Source: a virus. Taken from it: a stretch of 40,530 bases of DNA. The DNA is taken from IMG/VR virus record IMGVR_UViG_3300021960_000182, positions 1 to 40,530 of that record; one strand, given 5' to 3'. Positions 20,782 through 28,693 of the stretch are shown in pieces (positions within the stretch are counted from its first letter, which is position 1; the number at the start of each line of letters is the position of its first letter). The position numbers were made by a program, and so were the translations under genes. Below the pieces are notes generated by a model. That model saw only the letters and a program-made list of their open reading frames with translations, searched no databases and was not told the DNA's origin.

Positions 20782-21587
20782 TCGCAGCAGGAATTGGAGC
20801 CGCCGGCGCAATAGGCGGCGGTATGATCGCCAAGAGCGGGGCCAAGAAGGCAGGCCGCGCGCAAGAACGCGCAGCGGAGAGCGCTGCTGCGCAGCAGGAG
20901 CGGATGTTCCAGAAGCAGATCGAACTGCAAGAGCCGTTCCGCCAAGGCGGCCTGACGGCGCAGCAAGAGATTATGAAGTTGCTGGGGCTGGGTGGCGACG
21001 CTACCGCCGCCGGCTACGGCAGCCTAGCCAAGCCGTTTGGCATGAGCGACTTCCAGCAAGACCCCGGCTATGCTTTCCGCCAAGCGGAAGGCATGAAGGC
21101 GCTGGAACGGTCGGCGGCTGCACGCGGCAGCCTGCTGTCGGGCAGCACACTGAAGGGCATCCAGCGCTTCGGGCAGGACTTGGCCAGCCAAGAGTATCAG
21201 AACGCCTTTAACCGCTACCAGATCGAGCGCGCCGCGCGCCTTAACCCGCTTCAGTCGCTGATGGGGTCAGGCCAGTCGTCAGCGAATGTGCTGACGAGCG
21301 CTGCGGGCAATCTTGGTCAGGGTCTGGCAAACGCCGAATTAGCCGCCGGGCAGGCCCGCGCATCTGGCTATGTTGGCAGCGCGAATGCGCTGGCAGGTGC
21401 GCTGCAAGGCGTCGGCCAGACCGCCGCCATGTTCCCGATGTATCAGGCGCAGATTAAATATCTTAACACTATGAGCAATCCGCCCACGACATCACCACCC
21501 TTCATTCCTACCGGCCCCGGCAGCCCCGGCGGTAACAATGTCGGCGCAGCGTTGAGCGGTTTTAACGTGGGGAGTTACCGACCGTAA
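20766..21587 (+). CDS. DNA ejection protein, P22 gp7-like
   Basis: A 273-residue protein (P22 gp7 is 229). It starts with a glycine-alanine hydrophobic segment (AGIGAAGAIGGGMIAKSGAK) and a Q/E-rich helix (QQERMFQKQIELQEPFRQGG), then DFQQDPGYAFRQAEGMKALE and SAAARGSLLSGSTLKGIQRF, a signature seen in many phage DNA-transfer proteins. It should be inside the virion and enter the envelope during ejection. Overlaps the gp14-like gene by 16 bases. Confidence 0.88.
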   Translation: MPPAIVAAGIGAAGAIGGGMIAKSGAKKAGRAQERAAESAAAQQERMFQKQIELQEPFRQGGLTAQQEIMKLLGLGGDATAAGYGSLAKPFGMSDFQQDPGYAFRQAEGMKALERSAAARGSLLSGSTLKGIQRFGQDLASQEYQNAFNRYQIERAARLNPLQSLMGSGQSSANVLTSAAGNLGQGLANAELAAGQARASGYVGSANALAGALQGVGQTAAMFPMYQAQIKYLNTMSNPPTTSPPFIPTGPGSPGGNNVGAALSGFNVGSYRP

Positions 21588-23209
21588 TGGCTAATCAGGC
21601 AATCGCACTTCAGGCGCGCGCACCGCAAGGCGGCGGTCTAGGCACTGCTATCCAGCAGGGCGCGCAGATGGTCAACATGATGACGCAGCAGCGCGCGGCG
21701 GAACGTCAAGCCGCGCAGGCGCAACAGGCCATGCAGATCGCAGCCGCCGAAGAAGCGCGCGCTGCGGCCAAGGCTGTGCCTGAATTTCAGAAAGCCGAAG
21801 CGGAAGCCGGTAAGGCCCGCGTCGCTTATGTCATGGACTTCTTCGACGCATCCGAACTGGCGATTGCCAATGTGCGCGACCCGCAGCAGGCGCGCGCTGT
21901 CGGAACGCGGCTGAAGCAGCTATTTAAAGAGCCAGAGTTTCACGAAGCTATCGACGAGACGCTGGGTTCGCTGCCGCAAGACCCGTCACAGTTTGAGGCT
22001 TGGCGCGAACAGGCGTTATTCCTGACAATGGACGCCAAAGACCAACTGTCGCGCGAATTTCAGCGTCAGACCACAGGCGAAGAAGAGCGCATTCTTTCCA
22101 TGCCGAAATACGGCACCGGCCCTGCTATCGAGGTGCCGGGGTCGCGTATCAAGGCGGCCGAAGGCATACAGTTTATCAAACTCCCTGACGGGTCTGTTGT
22201 TCCGCAGCCCAAGATCATGCCGGGCACGGGCGGATTTGGCACGACCGGCGGTGGTGCTGGCGGCGGTGGTGGCGGTTCTGTTGCGTCGGCGCTCAAAACC
22301 AACCCCGGCGCAATCAAGGACGGTCCGTTCGCGCGGTCGCAGCCCGGCTACACCGGCGCAAGCGGCGGTTTTGCTACGTTTGACAGCCTGCAATCTGGCA
22401 TCGCGGCGCAGGAACGCCTGCTGTCCAACGCCTATGTCGGTAAGGGCTTCAACACCATCGACAAGATCGTTAACCGCTACGCACCGCAAGGGCCCGAAAA
22501 CAGCGCAGCGTCGGTCGCCAACTATAAGAAGTACATCTCACAGCGCACCGGCATCGACATTAACGCACCGATTGCGCCGGGGCAGGTTCCGGCAGTCGCC
22601 GCTGCCATGCGCGAGTTTGAGACAGGCCAGACTAAGGGCGGCACCGGCGGACTTAAAATGGGGCAGCCTCTTACCACTGGCCCCACCAAGGAACAGCGTC
22701 AGGTTTCTAAAGGGCAAGCTAACGTCTCCAAGACAGTCGACACGCTTCGCAACTTGTACGCCGAACTGCGCGAACGCGGCGGTGCGGTCGAAAGCGGTGG
22801 TGGTATTCTCGACACCGCTGGCAATATCGGCAACTACATCGCGGGCACGCCGGTCGGTCGGCCCTTCGGTCGCGCGCTGGGCACCAAAGAACAGGCGACA
22901 CGCGACAAGATCATCAACGTGCGCCGTATGCTGGTCACGCAGATCGCCGACGCGGCGGGTCTGTCGGCGCAGGAAATGAACTCGAACGTCGAATTGCAGG
23001 GGCTGCTCGACGCCGCCACCGACCCGACACAGTCAATCGAAACCGTCGAAGCTACGCTTAACGAAATCGAAAAGCTGTACGGTCTGCCGGGCAGCACCGC
23101 CAAGCGCATCCCGCGCAAAACGTCGCGCCCCGCCAAGGGTTCATCTAAAACCAAGACACCAACACGAAGCGGTATTCCCAAAGACGTCGCCGATAAATAT
23201 GGGTTGTAA
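21587..23209 (+). CDS. DNA ejection protein with a lysozyme-like domain (gp20 position)
   Basis: A 540-residue protein in the P22 gp20 slot (471). The N-terminus is Q/A/R-rich helix (residues 20-75). After a glycine-rich linker (residues 218-229), residues about 236-345 match the phage murein-hydrolase-like domain: NPGAIKDGPF, GFATFDSLQSGIAAQERLLS, FNTIDKIVNRYAPQGPENSA and YISQRTGID. The C-terminal third is helical and basic. It is expected to be packed in the head and to open peptidoglycan as DNA enters. A clear catalytic glutamate is not evident by eye. Confidence 0.85.
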   Translation: MANQAIALQARAPQGGGLGTAIQQGAQMVNMMTQQRAAERQAAQAQQAMQIAAAEEARAAAKAVPEFQKAEAEAGKARVAYVMDFFDASELAIANVRDPQQARAVGTRLKQLFKEPEFHEAIDETLGSLPQDPSQFEAWREQALFLTMDAKDQLSREFQRQTTGEEERILSMPKYGTGPAIEVPGSRIKAAEGIQFIKLPDGSVVPQPKIMPGTGGFGTTGGGAGGGGGGSVASALKTNPGAIKDGPFARSQPGYTGASGGFATFDSLQSGIAAQERLLSNAYVGKGFNTIDKIVNRYAPQGPENSAASVANYKKYISQRTGIDINAPIAPGQVPAVAAAMREFETGQTKGGTGGLKMGQPLTTGPTKEQRQVSKGQANVSKTVDTLRNLYAELRERGGAVESGGGILDTAGNIGNYIAGTPVGRPFGRALGTKEQATRDKIINVRRMLVTQIADAAGLSAQEMNSNVELQGLLDAATDPTQSIETVEATLNEIEKLYGLPGSTAKRIPRKTSRPAKGSSKTKTPTRSGIPKDVADKYGL

Positions 23210-23211
23210 GC

Positions 23212-25620
23212 ATGACACGTATGCAGCAATTGGAAGCCGCTCTCGTTAAAGCAGACCGGGCAGGTGATACGCGGGCGGCGCAAGCAATTGCTGCTGAAAT
23301 TAAACGTCTGCGGGCCGCGCCCACTGTGGCCCCCAAGGCGAAAGTCAAACCCAAGAAGACATTTCTGCAAAAGGCTGGTGAGTACGGCGAAGCGGCGCTG
23401 ACCGGCGTCGCCGAAGGTATGCGCCCGGTCGCCGAGTTTGCTGAAAAGCTGAACCCGATAGACGCGCTGGGCGACATTATCGAAGAAAAGATCGCACCGG
23501 GTCGTCAGGCCAAGGTCAAGAAACAGAAGGCACAGCAAGCCGCCCGAATGGCGCAGCGCAACCCTAACGTGTTTACTGGTGGCAAGATCGTCGGCGAGAT
23601 CGCAGCGACCGCGCCGCTGATCGCGCTGGGCGGCACCGCCGTAAGCGCTATGGGCGCAGCGCCGCGAGTAGTTGCAGCCGCACCGCGCACCGCGCAAGCC
23701 GTGCAGCGTCTTGGCCGCGCTATCACGACAGGTGGTATCGGCACAGGCCGTACGGCAGCCCAGACCGCCGCAATGACCACAGGACAGCGTGCGCTGCAAG
23801 CTGGCGAACGTGTCGTCGGTGGTGCTATTTCAGGCGCGACTGGCGCAGCGCTAACCGATCAGGATGTGGTCGAAGGCGCGGCTTTTGGTGCTGCGCTGCC
23901 TATCGCCGCGACGCTGCTGAAACGTCTTGGCGGCCGCGTTGTCGACCTCGCGCGTATGCCCAAGCTGAAGGCCGCCGAAATTCTCCGCGAAGCCCTTGGC
24001 AAAGACATCGACGAGACGCGCCGCGTGTTGAACCAGCTATCGCCGGACGATCAGCGGCTTGCCCGGCAGGTGCTGATCGACGCTGGCGTCGAGCCTGACA
24101 CCTTCATGGGTGTCGGTGCTGACGTCGAGCGTCTGCGCCCGCAGCAGGTGCGGCAGGTGCTGGAAGGACAGGCCGCAGCGCGCGAAGCCCGCATGGCTGG
24201 CGTCGCTGGTGGTGCAACGGCTACGCAAATGCGCAGCGCTGCCGAGACAGGCCGCCGCGCGGTGTCCGAAGCTACTGGCGACATCCGCGACGAAGCACTG
24301 CGCCGTGCTAACGTCGCGGGGCGCGTTGTCCCGCAAGCCGAAACGCTGGCCAGCGCCGCCCGCCAGCGCGCGGATGAAATCACGGCGTCCAAGTTCGTGC
24401 CGCGTATGCGCGGGCTGGAAGAGCGCGCTGCGCAGCAGGCCGCGATCATGGGTGACATGCCCGCAATCTTTCCTGACATGCCGCTCATCCAGCAGACGCG
24501 CGGTATCGCTGGCGCTGCCGGAACGCGCGCCAACCAAGCCATGCAAGCGCAGATCGGTCTGCGCGGTGTGGCGCAGGACATGGAAGACCTTGTCGCCGAT
24601 CTGGCCGCCGAGGGTATGCAGCCGCTACAGGTCGCACCTATCGTCGCCGAAATTCGGCGCATGGCTGCGCAGCCGGCAACGCGCGCCGACAAGCTGCAAC
24701 GCTCGACCTTAACCCGGCTGGCGTCGGAACTGGAAAATCTGGCCGACGTTAACGGCGTGATCGACGCCCGCGACCTGTATCAAATCCGCAAGACCGGCCT
24801 CAACGACATCGTCGATCGGCTGCTTGGTGCACGGGCGCAACCGTCGTCCGGCACTAAGGAGCGCGCCGCGTCGCTGCTAACCAGCATCCGCCCGCTGTTC
24901 GACGACGCTATCGAGAGCGCCGGCGGCGTAGGGTTCAAGGACTATCTGACCCGCACGCGCCAAGGCTTTGAGGCGGTCAACCGTCAGGAACTGGCGGCCA
25001 AGGGCGCGCAACTGGCCAAGGAAAAGCCGGATGAGTTTATCGCGCTCATGGCTGGCGAACGTCCGCAGATGGTTGAAGACATCATGGGTAAAGGCACCCG
25101 CCAGTACGACATTGGCGGCTTGGCGCTGGCCGACCCGCAGCGCTTTAATGCTATGATGAAGACCGCGCAGGAGTTGAACACCGTCAATCGTATGCGCGAA
25201 CTGGGCCAGTCTGGCGCGCAGGCAGCTACCGAACTGATCGGCCGCGAACGCCCCTTCCTCGCCCGCAGTCTGACCCGCATGGGCCTTGCGCCTTTCCCGC
25301 CCGCACGTATCGCGACTGAAGGTGGCGAGGCAGCACTGGCGGCGGTCCTTCGCCCGCGCATCCGTGAGCGCTTGGCGAACGCCTTTGTTAGCGGCGGTGC
25401 TATGCGCGAAGCTATGGAGCAATACCCGACGGCGATGAACGTATCGCAAGCCATTAGCGGTATGCGCCCGATCACGCGCAACGTCATGGCGCAGGCACCG
25501 GCGCGCATTATGCAGCAGTTTCCGGCGGTCGACCCCGAAACGGGGGAAACGCTGATCGAAATAGCGTATAATGAGGATGGTAGTCCGTACCCGATCTATG
25601 GTAGAATATCAGCACGTTAA
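23212..25620 (+). CDS. Large internal ejection protein (gp16 position)
   Basis: An 802-residue, alanine- and arginine-rich, mostly helical protein; P22 gp16 is 609. The N-terminus is a charged helix (MTRMQQLEAALVKADRAGDT). Hydrophobic glycine- and alanine-rich segments at residues about 125-165 (GEIAATAPLIALGGTAVSAM) and 200-240 (GGAISGATGAALTDQDVVEG) could insert in membranes. The rest is long helices without a recognised enzyme motif. Third of three head-internal proteins expected to form the trans-envelope conduit. Confidence 0.85.
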   Translation: MTRMQQLEAALVKADRAGDTRAAQAIAAEIKRLRAAPTVAPKAKVKPKKTFLQKAGEYGEAALTGVAEGMRPVAEFAEKLNPIDALGDIIEEKIAPGRQAKVKKQKAQQAARMAQRNPNVFTGGKIVGEIAATAPLIALGGTAVSAMGAAPRVVAAAPRTAQAVQRLGRAITTGGIGTGRTAAQTAAMTTGQRALQAGERVVGGAISGATGAALTDQDVVEGAAFGAALPIAATLLKRLGGRVVDLARMPKLKAAEILREALGKDIDETRRVLNQLSPDDQRLARQVLIDAGVEPDTFMGVGADVERLRPQQVRQVLEGQAAAREARMAGVAGGATATQMRSAAETGRRAVSEATGDIRDEALRRANVAGRVVPQAETLASAARQRADEITASKFVPRMRGLEERAAQQAAIMGDMPAIFPDMPLIQQTRGIAGAAGTRANQAMQAQIGLRGVAQDMEDLVADLAAEGMQPLQVAPIVAEIRRMAAQPATRADKLQRSTLTRLASELENLADVNGVIDARDLYQIRKTGLNDIVDRLLGARAQPSSGTKERAASLLTSIRPLFDDAIESAGGVGFKDYLTRTRQGFEAVNRQELAAKGAQLAKEKPDEFIALMAGERPQMVEDIMGKGTRQYDIGGLALADPQRFNAMMKTAQELNTVNRMRELGQSGAQAATELIGRERPFLARSLTRMGLAPFPPARIATEGGEAALAAVLRPRIRERLANAFVSGGAMREAMEQYPTAMNVSQAISGMRPITRNVMAQAPARIMQQFPAVDPETGETLIEIAYNEDGSPYPIYGRISAR

Positions 25621-25639
25621 CCTAAGTCGGAGGCATACT

Positions 25640-25810
25640 GTGACGTCTATTGATAATACCGAAGCACGGCTGAACACGCATGAGCAAGTTTGCGAACTTC
25701 GCTACGACAGCATTTGCGCCCGGTTGAAAAGGCTAGAGACTATTGGATTGGCCGCCGCCGGCACCATCATAACGTTGCTGGTCGGCATTGTTACGGAGTT
25801 AAGCCGGTGA
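25640..25810 (+). CDS. Coiled-coil plus membrane helix lysis-associated protein (56 aa)
   Basis: From a GTG start with CGGAGG seven bases upstream. Residues 3-33 are a charged helix (DNTEARLNTHEQVCELRYDS) and residues 34-52 a hydrophobic helix (ETIGLAAAGTIITLLVGIVT). This layout, R-L-K-R-L-E followed by a transmembrane helix, is that of XhlA-type or holin-accessory proteins. Its stop overlaps the endolysin GTG. An earlier in-frame start inside the previous gene has no ribosome site. Confidence 0.75.
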   Translation: MTSIDNTEARLNTHEQVCELRYDSICARLKRLETIGLAAAGTIITLLVGIVTELSR

Positions 25811-26199
25811 GCATTACACTAGGTTCGCGTTCACTCATGCGGCTGGAAGGCGTGCACCCTGATCTGGTGCGCGTCGTCAAGCGTGCCGCCGCGTCGTCGG
25901 ATCTCGACTTCACCGTGCTGGAAGGGCTGCGCACCGAAGCGCGTCAGCGCCAGCTAATGAAGCAGGGGGCAACCAAGACGCTCAACTCTCGTCACCTGAC
26001 AGGTCATGCCGTTGATCTGGCACCGATGCTAGACGGTAAGGTATCTTGGGACTGGCCGCTTTATCACCGGCTGGCCAAGATCGTGAAGGCTGCTGCGGCA
26101 GCCGAAAAAGTCCCGCTCCAATGGGGCGGTGATTGGCGAACTTTCAAGGACGGCCCGCACTGGGAACTGCCTTGGAAGCAATACCCGAAAGGAAAATGA
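25807..26199 (+). CDS. Endolysin, M15-family L-Ala-D-Glu-type peptidase
   Basis: A 130-residue endolysin. Zinc-site motif S61-R62-H63 with G66-H67-A68-V69-D70, then WGGDW at 106-110 and H118-W-E120: the M15C pattern with H63, D70 and H118 as likely zinc ligands. It would cut peptide stems of peptidoglycan. No signal peptide, so release should need the holin at 26201. The GTG at 25807 overlaps the stop of the previous gene and gives the expected N-terminus (SITLGSRSLMRLEGVHPDLV). Confidence 0.93.
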   Translation: MSITLGSRSLMRLEGVHPDLVRVVKRAAASSDLDFTVLEGLRTEARQRQLMKQGATKTLNSRHLTGHAVDLAPMLDGKVSWDWPLYHRLAKIVKAAAAAEKVPLQWGGDWRTFKDGPHWELPWKQYPKGK

Positions 26200-26200
26200 C

Positions 26201-26380
26201 ATGAACTTTGTACATTGGCTTCTAGGTCGGCTGAAAGAGCCGAGTACTTACGCAGGCTTCTCCGCCCTTGCGCTGGCGGTTGGCCTGTCTGACGTGCAGT
26301 GGGCGGCCATCTCCACGGCGGTCGCTGGTCTGGCAGGCGTCGCCGCTGTGTTTCTTTCGGAACAAAAGCCCGAAGCATGA
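26201..26380 (+). CDS. Holin (59 aa)
   Basis: A 59-residue protein with two hydrophobic segments (TYAGFSALALAVGL and WAAISTAVAGLAGVAAVFLS) and a short charged tail (EQKPEA). AAAGGAAA lies before the ATG, one base after the endolysin stop. Size, topology and place between endolysin and spanins match small two-helix holins that open the inner membrane. Confidence 0.85.
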   Translation: MNFVHWLLGRLKEPSTYAGFSALALAVGLSDVQWAAISTAVAGLAGVAAVFLSEQKPEA

Positions 26381-26592
26381 TTAAGCTATTGTCGTCCCTG
26401 CTGTCGCTGCTTGACCGCCTTTGGGCGGCGTGGTCCGATAACAAGCTGCGGCAGCAAGGGCGGCAAGAGGCTATGAAAGAGGCAGCCGATGAAGTACAAC
26501 GACAAGTCGATCTGGCGGAGTATGTCGACACTACTCCTGACAGTGAGCGCGACGAGCGCCTGCGTACACGGTTCGACGCCGCCGCCCGTTAA
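26377..26592 (+). CDS. Rz-like inner-membrane spanin candidate (71 aa)
   Basis: A 71-residue protein whose first 18 residues are a moderately hydrophobic helix (MIKLLSSLLSLLDRLWAAW), followed by a charged coiled coil (RQQGRQEAMKEAADEVQRQV). It overlaps the holin stop (ATGA) and contains the start of the Rz1-like gene in another frame. Shorter than lambda Rz (153 residues), so the call rests on topology and on the nested partner. Confidence 0.7.
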   Translation: MIKLLSSLLSLLDRLWAAWSDNKLRQQGRQEAMKEAADEVQRQVDLAEYVDTTPDSERDERLRTRFDAAAR

Positions 26593-26746
26593 TTCCTACT
26601 GCGCCGTTGCGCAGCCCATCCGCTACAACAGCAAGCTGGATAGCCCGGACACCGTCAAGCAGATCGAGGCGCACAACTCGCGCTTCGTATGCTTGTGCGA
26701 GAACGACTGCCCGTCAGGTGCGTCTAGCCATCAGCCGACCGATTAG
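26489..26746 (+). CDS. Rz1-like outer-membrane spanin lipoprotein candidate
   Basis: An 85-residue frame starting inside the Rz-like gene in another frame. The start is basic, followed by a hydrophobic stretch ending in a lipobox-like site (MSTLLLTVSATSAC, Cys at about 25), then a proline-bearing region (STPPPVNSYC) and IEAHNSRFVCLCE, a pattern seen in small Rz1-like phage proteins. Lipidation at that cysteine would anchor it in the outer membrane to pair with Rz. ATG 26522 is an alternative start. Confidence 0.7.
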   Translation: MKYNDKSIWRSMSTLLLTVSATSACVHGSTPPPVNSYCAVAQPIRYNSKLDSPDTVKQIEAHNSRFVCLCENDCPSGASSHQPTD

Positions 26747-26845
26747 GACAACCAGCGGCCCCAAGTCTTCGGGCGAATAGCCGGCGCGCAGCCCCTCGAT
26801 AATCTGCTCAAGCATTTCCACGGCCGCTTCTGCATGGTCTGTCAT
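26714..26845 (-). CDS. Small protein at the end of the helicase operon (43 aa)
   Basis: A 43-residue frame, MTDHAEAAVEMLEQIIEGLR then AGYSPEDLGPLVVLIGRLMA and RRT. It overlaps the upstream gene by four bases (ATGA), converges with the Rz1-like gene and overlaps its end by about 30 bases. Helical, acidic start and basic end. Function unknown; coupling is the main support. Confidence 0.5.
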   Translation of the reverse strand: MTDHAEAAVEMLEQIIEGLRAGYSPEDLGPLVVLIGRLMARRT

Positions 26846-27036
26846 TTCTTTATCCTCGCCATGATTTCTCTACGCTCCCGCATGGAGCGCAGCTTGCACA
26901 GTCTTTGATGCAGCCGCCGCGCGATAGCGCTGCGCTTGTGCGTCTTGATCTCGTCGGTGAGCATGGCTTCGATCTCGTCTTCGCTGTACTTGGACAGGTC
27001 GACAGCCAGCTTCTGCCATAATACTTTAGCCGTCAT
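26842..27036 (-). CDS. Small basic protein coupled to the helicase gene (64 aa)
   Basis: A 64-residue helical, strongly basic protein (MTAKVLWQKLAVDLSKYSED; then RSAIARRLHQRLCKLRSMRE). It overlaps the helicase end by 11 bases. Could bind nucleic acid or the helicase; not recognised as a named family. Confidence 0.65.
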   Translation of the reverse strand: MTAKVLWQKLAVDLSKYSEDEIEAMLTDEIKTHKRSAIARRLHQRLCKLRSMRERREIMARIKK

Positions 27037-28342
27037 CTTTCAGTTCCTCTAATGCTATATCCGACACCGCGCGCTTGTCATGGAGCGCGGCCCAGATACG
27101 TTCGTCGATAGTCTTCTCCGTCATCAGGACGTACACCCAAACATCGTGCCGCTGCCCGCTGCGGTGCAGCCGCCCGACGGTTTGTTCGTATAATTCTAGG
27201 CTCCACGGCAGCGACAGGAACACCATGTGGCAGCCGCCATGCTGAAGGTTGAGGCCGTGCCCGGCCGACTTCGGGTGGACCAGCAGCAGTTCGACCTGTC
27301 CGGCGTTCCAGCGCTCGATGACGTTGTTGTCGTCGATGGTCTGCGCGTGCGGGAAGCGCCGCTTCAGTTCCGCCAGTTCTTCCTGATAGTTGTACACGAC
27401 AATGGTGTTTGCCCGCTGGTTTTCTTCCAGCAGTTCCGCCAGCCGGTCAAACTTGTGCGTGCTAAACCAGATCGACGGCGTGCCGCCGGTACGGTTGTAG
27501 ACGAAACCGGACGCCATCTGTTGCAGCTTGGTCGTGACCGACGCTGCGTTCTGCGCGACGATCTGGTCTGCTCCGAAGCGCACGACATACTCCGCTTTCA
27601 TTTTCTTGTACGGCGCGGGGTCGTCTAACTGCACCGTCACGATGTTGGTGTGGCACGGCGGCAGCTTGTCCTTATAATCGCCGGGGTCCAGCACGAACGT
27701 CGCCGGGCGAATACGCGCCATGACCTGTTCGAGCGCGCCAGCCGCCGGTGTCCACTGGCCAAAGTCGCGGTTGATGCAGATGAAATACTGTTGCAGGAAC
27801 GCGCCTTTCGACCGGCCCAGCAGCGACTGGTCGACGATCTTGCACTGGCCGAAGACGTCCTCTAGGCCGTTCGACGTGAACGAGCCGGTCAAACCCCAGC
27901 GCACCGGCATGTCCTTCAGCAGCTTTTCGAGCGCCTTGAAGCGTTTGCCCGACGGGTTTTTGAGCCGCGTCAGTTCATCAAACACAATTCCGTCGAAGCC
28001 CGACAAATCATCTAGCTTATCAAGGTTGTCATAGTTAATGACGACCACACTGGCGTCGCTTCGTAACGCGTCGGCGCGCTGACCCGGCGACCCCACAGCC
28101 AACGCAGGGGCGATGCCAGACCATTTCGGGGCTTCGATAGGCCACACGTCGGTGCACACGCGCTTGGGTGCGACGACCAGCCAACGCTTGACATAGTCGT
28201 CATCCAACATCGCCTGCATCGCAGTCAGCGTGATCGCGGTCTTGCCTGCGCCGACGGGTGCCAAGATCATCGCCCGGTCCCGCTCGTACAGGAAGTCGGC
28301 AGCCTGCTTCTGATACGGCCTTAGTTGAAGCGGTTGCACCAC
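27026..28342 (-). CDS. SNF2-like (DEAD/DEAH superfamily 2) helicase
   Basis: A protein of about 438 residues from GTG 28342 (or GTG 28339), chosen because AGAGGA lies nine bases upstream and because upstream in-frame sequence overlaps the nuclease gene and is not protein-like. LQLRPYQKQAADFL begins the helicase; Walker A is APVGAGKT at 28-35; motif II is FDELTRLKN; motif III is LTGSF; motif VI is QTVGRLHRSGQR. Family members unwind or remodel DNA and occur in phage replication modules beside VRR-NUC, DUF2800 and family A polymerase genes, as here. It overlaps the nuclease gene by 22 bases. Confidence 0.9.
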   Translation of the reverse strand: MVQPLQLRPYQKQAADFLYERDRAMILAPVGAGKTAITLTAMQAMLDDDYVKRWLVVAPKRVCTDVWPIEAPKWSGIAPALAVGSPGQRADALRSDASVVVINYDNLDKLDDLSGFDGIVFDELTRLKNPSGKRFKALEKLLKDMPVRWGLTGSFTSNGLEDVFGQCKIVDQSLLGRSKGAFLQQYFICINRDFGQWTPAAGALEQVMARIRPATFVLDPGDYKDKLPPCHTNIVTVQLDDPAPYKKMKAEYVVRFGADQIVAQNAASVTTKLQQMASGFVYNRTGGTPSIWFSTHKFDRLAELLEENQRANTIVVYNYQEELAELKRRFPHAQTIDDNNVIERWNAGQVELLLVHPKSAGHGLNLQHGGCHMVFLSLPWSLELYEQTVGRLHRSGQRHDVWVYVLMTEKTIDERIWAALHDKRAVSDIALEELKDDG

Positions 28343-28596
28343 TGATCGACATCCTCTCTGGACCACAGGCAGGCATAATGCTGCTTGGTGTTGCGCATCT
28401 CGTCGGCGAATATCTCTTGCAGCGCCGACAGCCGGCCGCCGGGTTTCTTCAACTCGACGAACCACGCTTCGCCGTTTGGCATACAGGCTATGCGGTCGGC
28501 GACGCCGCGCTGCGTCACACTGCGGAATTTGTACGCGTAACCGCCCAGCGCCTTCACGCGCTTTACGAAATACGCCTCTATTTCTTTCTCTGTCAT
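28321..28596 (-). CDS. VRR-NUC nuclease (91 aa)
   Basis: A compact single-domain PD-(D/E)xK nuclease: MTEKEIEAYFVKRVKALGGY at the start, then GVADRIACMPNGEAWFVELK with D34, E48 and K50 as the likely catalytic set, and GRLSALQ. VRR-NUC proteins cut branched DNA or flaps and are common in phage replication modules. First gene of the leftward helicase operon, starting just inside the bidirectional control region. ATG 28596 was chosen because the in-frame upstream part lies antisense to the DUF2800 gene. Confidence 0.9.
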   Translation of the reverse strand: MTEKEIEAYFVKRVKALGGYAYKFRSVTQRGVADRIACMPNGEAWFVELKKPGGRLSALQEIFADEMRNTKQHYACLWSREDVDQWCNRFN

Positions 28597-28609
28597 GCGC
28601 AGATGCCTT

Positions 28610-28653
28610 ACACAAAATTTTTTACGTTTCAAGTCTTGCATCAAATTTTGTGT
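28610..28653. promoter_or_regulatory. 11-bp perfect inverted repeat between divergent operons
   Basis: ACACAAAATTT (28610-28620) and AAATTTTGTGT (28643-28653) are perfect complements separated by 22 bases, in the 97-bp gap between divergent nuclease/helicase and replication operons. A weak rightward promoter overlaps the right arm (TTGCAT, 16 bases, TATGCT). No T-run or GC stem, so a protein-binding operator is more likely than a terminator. Confidence 0.6.
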
Positions 28654-28693
28654 CGTGTATGCTGACGGCTCAACAACGGTAAAGTGAGGTAAT

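Noticed and set aside
28343-28615. N-terminal extension of the helicase of about 90 residues
   Set aside because: It lies in another frame of the VRR-NUC gene, is arginine-rich and unlike protein, and the GTG at 28342 has a good ribosome site.
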